Source of the DNA: Candidatus Falkowiibacteriota bacterium | Lineage (GTDB): Bacteria; Patescibacteriota; Patescibacteriia; Patescibacteriales; UBA12465 | Direction of reading: 5' to 3' | Length of the DNA stretch: 5,776 nt | Assembly: GCA_903937325.1 (NCBI GenBank) | Contig: CAIZYV010000043.1 | Span: forward strand, 1-5,776 | Shown here: positions 1-5,760 of the stretch, piece by piece | How positions within the stretch are numbered: position 1 is the stretch's first letter | Layout of the letters: each line of letters opens with the position of its first letter | Notes under the pieces: generated by a model | Told to the model about the DNA's origin: nothing | Databases searched by the model: none | What the model saw: the letters and a program-made list of their open reading frames with translations, nothing else | Position numbers and translations under genes: made by a program

Positions 1-2
1 AT

Positions 3-65
3 CAAAAAAAACAATCATTTTTAGAATATATTTATTTAATATTAGATAAAGAAATACCTAAATAA
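3..65 (+). CDS. possible C-terminal end of an upstream gene (partial, very uncertain)
   Basis: One plus-strand frame is open from the window edge to a TAA at 63-65. Its 20 codons read like a plausible protein C-terminus: QKKQSFLEYIYLILDKEIPK. The stop lies 8 nt before the -35 box of the next promoter, which fits a gene boundary. A 20-codon open frame is common by chance in such AT-rich DNA, no terminator hairpin follows, and the start lies outside the window, so this is only a suggestion. Confidence 0.2.
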   Translation, partial: QKKQSFLEYIYLILDKEIPK

Positions 66-72
66 ATTTACA

Positions 73-101
73 TTGACATAAAACTAATAATATGGCAAAA
101 T
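73..101 (+). promoter_or_regulatory. sigma70-type promoter of the unknown-function gene
   Basis: A perfect -35 hexamer TTGACA (73-78) is followed by a 17-bp spacer and the -10 hexamer CAAAAT (96-101). The -10 matches TATAAT at four of six positions, including the key second A and last T. A TGG (93-95) directly before it gives an extended -10. The transcript should start near 108, leaving a leader of about 60 nt with no obvious hairpin or riboswitch. A TATAAT-like TAATAT at 88-93 is too close to the -35 to be its partner. Confidence 0.6.
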
Positions 102-170
102 AGCGAGGATTGGCTCTGATTGAGTCAAAAATTCAAATAAAGTACATTAACAATAAAAAAAATAAAAAAC

Positions 171-1097
171 ATGAAAAAAATAATCTTTTTTCATCCCTTA
201 ACGCACAATATTGTTTTTGTGCTCGCCGCAGCTTTACAAGCCGGCTATAAAATCCTACCCGCACTATCGATGGAAACGCTCTGGGATAGCGATGCCGATG
301 AGATTATTCTCTTAGATATCCATATGGATAATAACTTCCACTTTCCTGATTTGGATATTTATCTGGAATTTAAAAACGGAACAATAAAAAGCACTCTTTA
401 TACAGAGGAGCTGTACGCTGATTTTATCCAGGAAAAAAATTTGGATAAACTTAAATTCTGGCCGCCAGAACAAAATCATAGCGGTGCGCTGGAAATTATT
501 GGGCACCTACTAGCTAACAACCGACAGATGATAAAAGACGCTATCGCGATGGCAGATGAAAATCTCTGGTTGGAAAATAAAACAGCCAGCCGTTACGGTA
601 AAGCTCTGTATGCTGCTGGAAACAAAGCAAAAAATATGGAAGACTATCATATCTATACCGAGGCTATTATCGCCGCCGCCGTGGAGATATCAACCGCACC
701 CAAAAGAAGTTTAGCGGTAGAAGAAATTCTAAACGGTTTTGCTAGAGGGCGAGATTCCCTAGCTGCCGCCTTAGAAAAATTGAGCGCTAAAGCTCCTTTT
801 GAAATACCAGGAAAAAAGGGTAAGATAGGCTTCGCCTATATCGACACAATTACGCCCTGGCTCGATATAGATCGACTCCGAAATGAAGCACTTAATCGCT
901 TCCCGTATATGGCGGTAATCCAATACCGCCAAAATAACGAAGATCTAACCTGGATAGGTTCAACCGAAATAAACATATCCGGCATCTTCTCCACCCCATT
1001 AGGGAGTGGCTACAATAAAAACAGAATCACACTCATTGGCCCCGCGAATGAAATGATAGATATTATAAGACGGGTAATCACCAACACAATATCATGA
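171..1097 (+). CDS. hypothetical protein, 308 aa, possibly a degenerate DHH-type fold
   Basis: I do not recognise this protein. It has its own promoter and terminator, good coding character and an ATG start in an A-rich context without a Shine-Dalgarno. No signal peptide or clear membrane span is visible; residues 13-24 are hydrophobic but look like a buried helix. The N-terminus has a short beta-strand followed by HPLTH (residues 8-12). A second strand ends in LLDIHMDN (47-54), with D49, H51 and D53 as potential metal ligands. Residues 80-200 look helical. The C-terminus has strand-rich sequence with PLGSGYNKN (276-284) and a final amphipathic helix. The order (N-terminal His motif, strand ending in D-x-H, late glycine-rich turn) faintly recalls DHH/DHHA1 phosphoesterases. 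However, neither a true DHH nor the GGGH motif is present, so any relation would be distant or catalytically degenerate. It is convergent with the rlmN operon and shares no transcript with it. Confidence 0.85.
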   Translation: MKKIIFFHPLTHNIVFVLAAALQAGYKILPALSMETLWDSDADEIILLDIHMDNNFHFPDLDIYLEFKNGTIKSTLYTEELYADFIQEKNLDKLKFWPPEQNHSGALEIIGHLLANNRQMIKDAIAMADENLWLENKTASRYGKALYAAGNKAKNMEDYHIYTEAIIAAAVEISTAPKRSLAVEEILNGFARGRDSLAAALEKLSAKAPFEIPGKKGKIGFAYIDTITPWLDIDRLRNEALNRFPYMAVIQYRQNNEDLTWIGSTEINISGIFSTPLGSGYNKNRITLIGPANEMIDIIRRVITNTIS

Positions 1098-1099
1098 AC

Positions 1100-1136
1100 A
1101 AACCGCTGTTTGCCTTTGGGGAAACAGCGGTTTTTT
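1100..1136 (+). terminator. intrinsic terminator between convergent genes
   Basis: A perfect 12-bp stem (1100-1111 pairing with 1122-1133, core ACCGCTGTTT) encloses a 10-nt loop and runs into a T tract at 1131-1136. It begins 2 nt after the TGA of the plus-strand gene. For the opposite transcript (rlmN, ending at 1156) the same hairpin forms, but the tail after the stem is only TGTTCA, so termination on that side would be weaker. No other terminator follows rlmN, so this hairpin probably serves both strands. Confidence 0.9.
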
Positions 1137-1155
1137 AAATACTAAATTATAACTA

Positions 1156-2163
1156 CTATTTTTTCTTGCCGGCCAGCTGGCCACAAGCAGCAGCGATACC
1201 TCGCCCCTGACTATATCTTTGCGTCACAGCGATACCAGCCGATTCTAATTTTTCTTTAAAAGCCTCAATACGCGCCGGCGAAGAAGACTGAAATTTACCG
1301 GTTGCATTATAAGGAATAAGATTAACGAGATACAACGACTTATTCATCAAAGCAGCTAAAGCAAGGGCGTCATCTTCCCCGTCATTAATACCGCGAATCA
1401 TAATATATTCAAACATCACGCGCCTACCTGTTTTAGTAATATAATCATCAACGGCTCTGAGAATAGAAGCGATGCTATATTTTTTAGCAATCGGCATCAA
1501 TTGTTCACGCAAAGAATCAAAGGCCGCATGTAAAGAAACAGCTAAATTAATCTGCATTTTTTCCGACGCTAATTTTTTAATGCCCTCAACAATGCCGGCA
1601 GTAGAAACAGACATACGCCGCGAGCCAATATTAAACTTTTCCGGATCATGCAATATCTTTACCGCTTTAATAAATTCTTCATAATTTAAAAAGGGCTCAC
1701 CCATGCCCATAAAAACAACGTTATCTATTTTTTCTCCTCGATCCTCCTGTTTTAATTTTCGCGCCCAAAAGAAAAATTGTTCCACTATTTCTGTAGCGCT
1801 CAAATCACGAAAAAAACCACCGTCACCGGTGGCACAAAAAGTACAGCCAAGCGGACAACCAGCCTGAGAAGACAAGCAAACACCATGCCGACCGTCACGA
1901 TTGCGCATTAAAACTGTTTCTACTGATACTTTATCCGGGAAAGTCAGCAAAGCTTTTTCGCTGTAAGCAACGCCAGAATCAGTAGATATTTCCGCTTCAA
2001 TCGATAAAGGACATTCTTCATTAAGTTTTTCACGTAAAGACAAAGGCAAAACACTCGCTTGTTGCCAATCGCTAATCAAATCACGATATAAGGCTTGATA
2101 AGCCTGAGCAAAACGAAATTTTGGTTCATTTTGCAAAATAAAAGATAATTTTGATAAATCCAT
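1156..2163 (-). CDS. rlmN: dual-specificity 23S rRNA (adenine2503-C2)/tRNA A37 methyltransferase RlmN
   Basis: This radical-SAM enzyme adds a methyl group to C2 of A2503 in 23S rRNA at the peptidyl-transferase centre, and in some bacteria to A37 of tRNAs. The 335 residues cover the whole family fold. An N-terminal RNA-binding region (about 1-85) precedes the radical-SAM barrel with the 4Fe-4S motif CPLGCTFC (C103, C107, C110). The two catalytic cysteines are C96, seven residues before the cluster motif, and C327 in AACGQLAG near the C-terminus; both are at the family positions. GMGEP, used in SAM binding, follows the cluster. The ATG start gives the usual N-terminus but has no Shine-Dalgarno. 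It is the last gene of the pyk-eno-phosphoesterase-rlmN operon, 35 nt behind the phosphoesterase. The paired cysteines fit RlmN or Cfr; with no resistance context, housekeeping RlmN is far more likely. A terminator-like hairpin lies within codons 111-118. Confidence 0.97.
   Translation of the reverse strand: MDLSKLSFILQNEPKFRFAQAYQALYRDLISDWQQASVLPLSLREKLNEECPLSIEAEISTDSGVAYSEKALLTFPDKVSVETVLMRNRDGRHGVCLSSQAGCPLGCTFCATGDGGFFRDLSATEIVEQFFFWARKLKQEDRGEKIDNVVFMGMGEPFLNYEEFIKAVKILHDPEKFNIGSRRMSVSTAGIVEGIKKLASEKMQINLAVSLHAAFDSLREQLMPIAKKYSIASILRAVDDYITKTGRRVMFEYIMIRGINDGEDDALALAALMNKSLYLVNLIPYNATGKFQSSSPARIEAFKEKLESAGIAVTQRYSQGRGIAAACGQLAGKKK
1810..1833 (-). terminator. terminator-like GNRA hairpin plus U7 inside rlmN (putative)
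   Basis: On the rlmN coding strand CCACCG (1832-1827) and CGGTGG (1822-1817) form a perfect 6-bp, GC-rich stem around the loop GTGA, a GNRA-type tetraloop. A G-U pair can extend it by one. Seven T residues follow directly (1816-1810). This has every part of an intrinsic terminator in the sense direction, but it lies in codons for the conserved region after the iron-sulfur motif (ATGDGGFF). Translating ribosomes would normally prevent it from folding, so function is uncertain. Confidence 0.35.
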
Positions 2164-2168
2164 AAATT

Positions 2169-2224
2169 TAGGCTTTTAAAAATTCAGACAAACGGCGACT
2201 AGGCTTTTGATAATTCTAAGACAA
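2169..2224 (-). repeat. imperfect direct repeat: copy of the phosphoesterase 3' end in the spacer
   Basis: The last codons and stop of the phosphoesterase gene (2200-2224) recur 31 bp downstream in the spacer before rlmN (2169-2191). The second copy lacks two bases and differs at two more of the 23 aligned positions. Both copies contain AAAAGCCTA. On the coding strand the second copy can be read LSEFLKA-stop, against LELSKA-stop in the gene. It looks like a small tandem duplication that lengthened the spacer. Confidence 0.6.
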
Positions 2225-3299
2225 CTATTTCCGAACGGCTACCAAGACGTAAAGGCGGACCCCAAGTACCGACACCAGCTGTCACCGACAAGCTAAAATC
2301 AGGTAATCTATAAAGGCCGTGATTAAAACCACGATAAAGAATTTGGCTTAACAAATTAAAAGGAAAAAGTTGACCGGCATGAGTATGGCCGGAAAGCTGT
2401 AAATCAATCCCTGCTGTTCTGGCAGCGTCAATATCTTTCGGTTCATGATACATCATAATACTTGGCTTAAGAGGATCGTAGCCGACACTAGACAATATCT
2501 TACCTTTGACGTCTAAGCGACCCTCATAATAGCAGGTCAAACCGATGATTTGCAAGCCTTCAATTTCCTGTCTGGCATTATCTAAAATTTGAATATCGGC
2601 GTGAGACAAAAGTTTGTGCACCTTATCTGCGCCCAGGATTAGATCGTGATTACCAAAAGCGTAAAAAACGCCCAAAGGAGCAATAAATTTACGTTCATGA
2701 AACCAAGAAAAATCCGCCTCCATACCATCAAAAAGATCACCGGTAATAAAGATTACGTCAGCCGCTAAAGAATTAACTCGACGGACCAACTTATCGAAAA
2801 AACGCTGACGCCAAACCGGCCCAAGGTGCACATCAGAAATGTGAATTACTTTACGACCAACCCAAGCATCAGGCAAAGCTTTTATTTTAATAACGTAACG
2901 TTTAATAACGAATGATTGAGCTAAAATACTCTCCGGTATTAACATTAAAATCGAAAAAATACCTAAAAAATAAGCTTTAAATAAGGGTGTTAAAAAATAA
3001 AAATCAGAAAAAAATACCCAGTCAAGTAATAACAAAAAAACAGCGACAAGAACGGTATTGAGCATAAGCCCGCTCCATAAACCGATAACTAAATAAAAAG
3101 CGCGACTGAAAATATTATCATGACGATGAGCAAAAAAAGCGGTCAAAACTGTCAATATAGCTAGCAGCGCCAATAGACCAGCAACAACCGACTGCATATA
3201 AATATCATGTAAGCCAAAAAAATAACGCCAGATAAAAAATATCAACAAATAACCGGATAAACCGACAATAATATTAAGAGCAAAAAAAACTTTTTTCAT
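2199..3299 (-). CDS. membrane-anchored calcineurin-like metallophosphoesterase (YaeI/YkuE-like)
   Basis: Probably hydrolyses a phosphoester at the membrane using two metal ions; the substrate is unknown. The first 130 or so residues form about four membrane spans (near 5-27, 37-57, 67-97 and 106-126). A soluble catalytic domain begins near residue 148. Its metallophosphoesterase signature motifs are in order: SDVHLG (D156, H158), GDLFDG (D188), GNHD (N217, H218), a histidine in MYHEP (H285) and SGHTHAGQ (H305, H307). All expected metal ligands are present, so the enzyme should be active. The domain end GTWGPPLRLG resembles the YaeI/YkuE subgroup, some of which act on lipid or cell-envelope substrates, but membership does not fix the substrate. 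The positively charged loop after the last span suggests a cytoplasmic domain, though orientation is not certain. The start ATG lies 37 nt after eno without a Shine-Dalgarno. It is co-oriented with, and probably co-transcribed with, eno and rlmN. Confidence 0.92.
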   Translation of the reverse strand: MKKVFFALNIIVGLSGYLLIFFIWRYFFGLHDIYMQSVVAGLLALLAILTVLTAFFAHRHDNIFSRAFYLVIGLWSGLMLNTVLVAVFLLLLDWVFFSDFYFLTPLFKAYFLGIFSILMLIPESILAQSFVIKRYVIKIKALPDAWVGRKVIHISDVHLGPVWRQRFFDKLVRRVNSLAADVIFITGDLFDGMEADFSWFHERKFIAPLGVFYAFGNHDLILGADKVHKLLSHADIQILDNARQEIEGLQIIGLTCYYEGRLDVKGKILSSVGYDPLKPSIMMYHEPKDIDAARTAGIDLQLSGHTHAGQLFPFNLLSQILYRGFNHGLYRLPDFSLSVTAGVGTWGPPLRLGSRSEIVVLELSKA

Positions 3300-3336
3300 A
3301 ATTTATTATTCAAAAAACCGAAAAATCTAAGAAAAA

Positions 3337-4626
3337 TTATTTACCAGCAAAAGGAAAAGTGGCATATTCCGCTTCTTCACCGAGTTCAGCGGCAATCGCC
3401 AAAAGACGATTATATTTTGCCGTCCTTTCACTACGACAAGGAGCGCCAGTTTTAATCTGGCCGGTGCCCATCGCCACCACGAAATCAGCAATAAAAGTAT
3501 CTTCAGTTTCACCGCTGCGATGCGAAACGACAGCAGTCATACCGTTTTTACGCGCCATTTCTATCGCTGCGATTGTCTCGGTTAAAGTACCGATTTGATT
3601 TAATTTTATTAAAATAGAGTTACTACTACCCTCAGCGATTCCTCGTTCTAAACGGGCAACATTAGTAACATATAAATCATCACCGACGACCTGGCATAAG
3701 GGCGCAAAAACTGAAGTAAATTGCTTAAAGCCATCCCAATCATCTTCAGACAAAACATCCTCGAAAGAAACTAAAGGATAACGAGAAGCAAGTTCCTGAT
3801 AAAAAACAATTAATTCACCGCTAGAAAGTGACTTCCCTTCTTTCTTTAAATCATAAACACCATCAGCATAAAATTCAGTTGCGGCCGCATCAATACCAAA
3901 AAATACTTCTTCGCCTAAAGCATATCCGGCGTGAGCCGCTGCTTCCGTTAATACCTGAAAAGGTTCTTCATTGCTTTGGAAAGAAGGAGCAAAGCCGCCT
4001 TCATCGCCGACACTGATAGCATATTTTTTAGTTTTCAATATCTTCTTTAACGATTGATATATCTCGGCGCACATGCGCACCGCTGAAGCGAAATTTTTTG
4101 CCCCTACTGGCAAAATCATATATTCTTGAATATCAGTCGCCCAATCAGCATGTTTACCGCCGTTTAAAACATTCATCATTGGTACGGGCAAAATATAACG
4201 GCCGGAAAAATCTACATTGAATTTAGTGAGATAACGATACAAAGGCTGACCAGCGGCAGCGGCGGCGGCGCGAGACACGGCCATTGAAACAGCTAAAATG
4301 GCATTAGCACCAAGTCTAGCCTTATTACTAGTACCATCTAAGGCTATCATTTTTTCGTCTATTACAGCTTGTTGGTCGGCTTCAAGCCCGATAAGAGCTG
4401 GGGCAATTATTTTTTCGATATTAGCGATAGCCGTTAACACCCCCGCTCCTAAATAACGCGCTTGATCACCATCGCGTAATTCTACAGCTTCGTAGCTGCC
4501 AGTGGATGCGCCGGACGGAACCGCTGCCTCACCGACAAAGCCATTTTCCAATAAGATTCGCGCAAAGACAGTTGGATTACCTCGAGAATCAAGAATTTCT
4601 AAAGCATTAATTGATTTTATTTTCAT
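3337..4626 (-). CDS. eno: enolase (phosphopyruvate hydratase)
   Basis: Converts 2-phosphoglycerate to phosphoenolpyruvate in the cytoplasm, the step before pyruvate kinase, whose gene lies 10 nt upstream. The 429 residues match the usual full length. The N-terminal domain has LDSRGNPTV (12-20) and the mobile loop GASTG (39-43). The barrel contains H159, Q167-E168 and the proton-relay glutamate E209 in GDEGGFAPS. Magnesium ligands are D246, E289 and D316; the catalytic base is K341 in IKLNQIGT. The substrate loop SHRSGETED (368-376) and K392 are also intact. The usual ED-P or ED-G after the second ligand is EDV here (V291), a mild change. A run of six alanines (120-125) is encoded by a GC-rich triplet patch that stands out from the AT-rich surroundings. 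The ATG start has only AT-rich sequence before it, so translation may depend on coupling to pyk. Confidence 0.98.
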   Translation of the reverse strand: MKIKSINALEILDSRGNPTVFARILLENGFVGEAAVPSGASTGSYEAVELRDGDQARYLGAGVLTAIANIEKIIAPALIGLEADQQAVIDEKMIALDGTSNKARLGANAILAVSMAVSRAAAAAAGQPLYRYLTKFNVDFSGRYILPVPMMNVLNGGKHADWATDIQEYMILPVGAKNFASAVRMCAEIYQSLKKILKTKKYAISVGDEGGFAPSFQSNEEPFQVLTEAAAHAGYALGEEVFFGIDAAATEFYADGVYDLKKEGKSLSSGELIVFYQELASRYPLVSFEDVLSEDDWDGFKQFTSVFAPLCQVVGDDLYVTNVARLERGIAEGSSNSILIKLNQIGTLTETIAAIEMARKNGMTAVVSHRSGETEDTFIADFVVAMGTGQIKTGAPCRSERTAKYNRLLAIAAELGEEAEYATFPFAGK

Positions 4627-4636
4627 ACAAAAATTA

Positions 4637-5668
4637 TTAATTATTCACATTGCCCTTATAAATATTCTTCTCGATGCGCGTAATCACCTTTTTTAAAATT
4701 TTAACCGCTTCAATCGGATAGTCACCGACGGTTGTCTCGTCGGACAACATAATCATATCGGCACCATCGAAAACAGCGTTAGCAATATCAGAAATTTCTG
4801 CCCTAGTCGGATGTTGGTTCTTAATCATAGAAGTCATAACTTGAGTGGCAATAATCACTGGCTTGTCATGCCAATGAGCATGGCGAACCAAATTTTTCTG
4901 GATAATCGGAAGATCTTCAATCGGCACCTCAATACCTAAATCACCGCGTGCCACCATTATTGCATCAGAAACAAAAATAATACGATCAATGTGCTTTAGC
5001 GCTAGACTGCGTTCTATTTTAGAAATTATTTTAACTTTACTTTTACGTCCCAGGATGCGACGCAGACGAATAACATCTCTGGCGCTCTGGACAAAAGATA
5101 AGGCGATATAATCCATACCCTCTTTAACGCCAAACTTAGCGTCTTTAATATCCTTAACCGTCAGACCGCCCTTTCTAATCATCGTATCAGGAACATTAAT
5201 ACCTTTACGCGAGCTAAGAACGCCACCAACAATGACTTCGGCAGTAATTATTTTATTTTTTACATTTAAGACTTTCAATTCTATTTCACCATTACATAAG
5301 AAAATAATTTCCCCCTTCTTGATATCTTTATACAGATCATTATTATCAATCGGTACAATATCACCTTTTTTCTTATAAATCGCCTTAGAATAAGAAAAAC
5401 GATAAAGTTCCCCTTCTAGCATGGTAACGCCATCCGTCGGCATCTGTCCGACCCTAATACGCGGTCCTTGCAAATCAAGCATTAAACTAATCTTATCCTC
5501 AGCCGTCAAATTATAATGGTCGATCGTTCTTTTTATCCGTCTATACTGGCTATAACTGGCGTGAGAAAAATTAACGCGAACAATATTAACTCCCGCTTTA
5601 AAAAGAGCAAGCAAATTTTCATCTGATTCGCTTTTAGGACCAATTGTGGCAATTATCTTAGTAGGCAT
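4637..5668 (-). CDS. pyk: pyruvate kinase, short form lacking the C-terminal domain
   Basis: Transfers phosphate from phosphoenolpyruvate to ADP, giving pyruvate and ATP, the last step of glycolysis. With the ATG at 5668 the protein has 343 residues and starts MPTKIIATIGPKS, the normal family N-terminus. A TTG at 5680 would add only four residues. The A barrel and B lid domain are complete: R31, N33 and S35 in RVNFSH, D65 and R72 in DLQGPRIRVG, catalytic K217 and metal ligand E219 in SKIE, D243 in ARGDLG, T275 in ATQVMTSM, then PTRAEISDIANAV. The sequence stops about 20 residues after the last barrel motif, so the roughly 120-residue C-terminal domain of typical 470-residue enzymes is missing. 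That domain carries allosteric sites in many enzymes, so this one is probably not effector-regulated there. The lid has CNG (125-127) where DDG is usual. First gene of the operon, followed by eno after 10 nt. Confidence 0.95.
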   Translation of the reverse strand: MPTKIIATIGPKSESDENLLALFKAGVNIVRVNFSHASYSQYRRIKRTIDHYNLTAEDKISLMLDLQGPRIRVGQMPTDGVTMLEGELYRFSYSKAIYKKKGDIVPIDNNDLYKDIKKGEIIFLCNGEIELKVLNVKNKIITAEVIVGGVLSSRKGINVPDTMIRKGGLTVKDIKDAKFGVKEGMDYIALSFVQSARDVIRLRRILGRKSKVKIISKIERSLALKHIDRIIFVSDAIMVARGDLGIEVPIEDLPIIQKNLVRHAHWHDKPVIIATQVMTSMIKNQHPTRAEISDIANAVFDGADMIMLSDETTVGDYPIEAVKILKKVITRIEKNIYKGNVNN

Positions 5669-5672
5669 ACAT
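5658..5672 (-). promoter_or_regulatory. four-codon out-of-frame ORF overlapping the pyk start
   Basis: An ATG at 5672-5670 precedes the chosen pyk ATG (5668) in the arrangement ATGTATG. It opens a different frame that reads Met-Tyr-Ala-Tyr and stops at the TAA at 5660-5658, just inside pyk. With no Shine-Dalgarno to guide initiation, ribosomes could start at either ATG, or at the in-frame TTG at 5680. Whether it is used is unknown. Confidence 0.3.
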
Positions 5673-5740
5673 GAGGGCAAAATAAAAACGACCGAAAAAT
5701 AACCAACGCTCGCTTTTCTTTCTTTTTACTAAAATTAGAT

Positions 5741-5760
5741 ATTATATTGCTGATATTATA
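5741..5760 (-). promoter_or_regulatory. tandem -10 elements upstream of the pyk operon
   Basis: On the minus strand two perfect TATAAT hexamers lie at 5760-5755 and 5746-5741. Each is the start of a 9-bp direct repeat TATAATATC with a 14-bp period. The proximal one has no good -35 at the right distance (AAAAAG at 5769-5764). The -35 of the distal one would fall just outside the window. Transcription from the proximal box would start near 5734 and give a leader of about 66 nt, rich in purine and then U tracts, with no recognisable riboswitch. Confidence 0.45.

Noticed and set aside
312..506. Minus-strand open frame inside the unknown-function gene
   Set aside because: Its Cys- and Phe-rich composition is typical of antisense translation, and it has no supporting signals.
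911..930. Perfect 7-bp inverted repeat GGCGGTA/TACCGCC with a 6-nt loop inside the unknown-function gene
   Set aside because: No T tract follows on either strand and it lies in coding sequence, so there is no support for a terminator or operator.
1171..1182. 12-bp palindrome GGCCAGCTGGCC near the end of rlmN
   Set aside because: It encodes the conserved CGQLAG end of RlmN, leaves no loop for a hairpin and has no U tract after it. It is best explained by protein conservation.
2361..2390. CCGGC/GCCGG short inverted repeat in the phosphoesterase gene
   Set aside because: The stem is only about 5 bp and the site encodes the conserved SGHTHAGQ motif. No tract follows.
3327..3512. Open frame on the minus strand overlapping the end of eno
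   Set aside because: It is a frame-shifted shadow of enolase; the enolase frame carries the conserved SHRSGETED and IKTG motifs here.
3828..4016. Plus-strand open frame antisense to eno
   Set aside because: It has low-complexity basic composition, no promoter or start signal, and lies opposite strongly conserved enolase codons.
4250..4275. GC-rich GCN triplet run that could be a microsatellite
   Set aside because: It encodes a conserved alanine-rich helix of enolase and is in frame, so no expansion or special function is needed to explain it.
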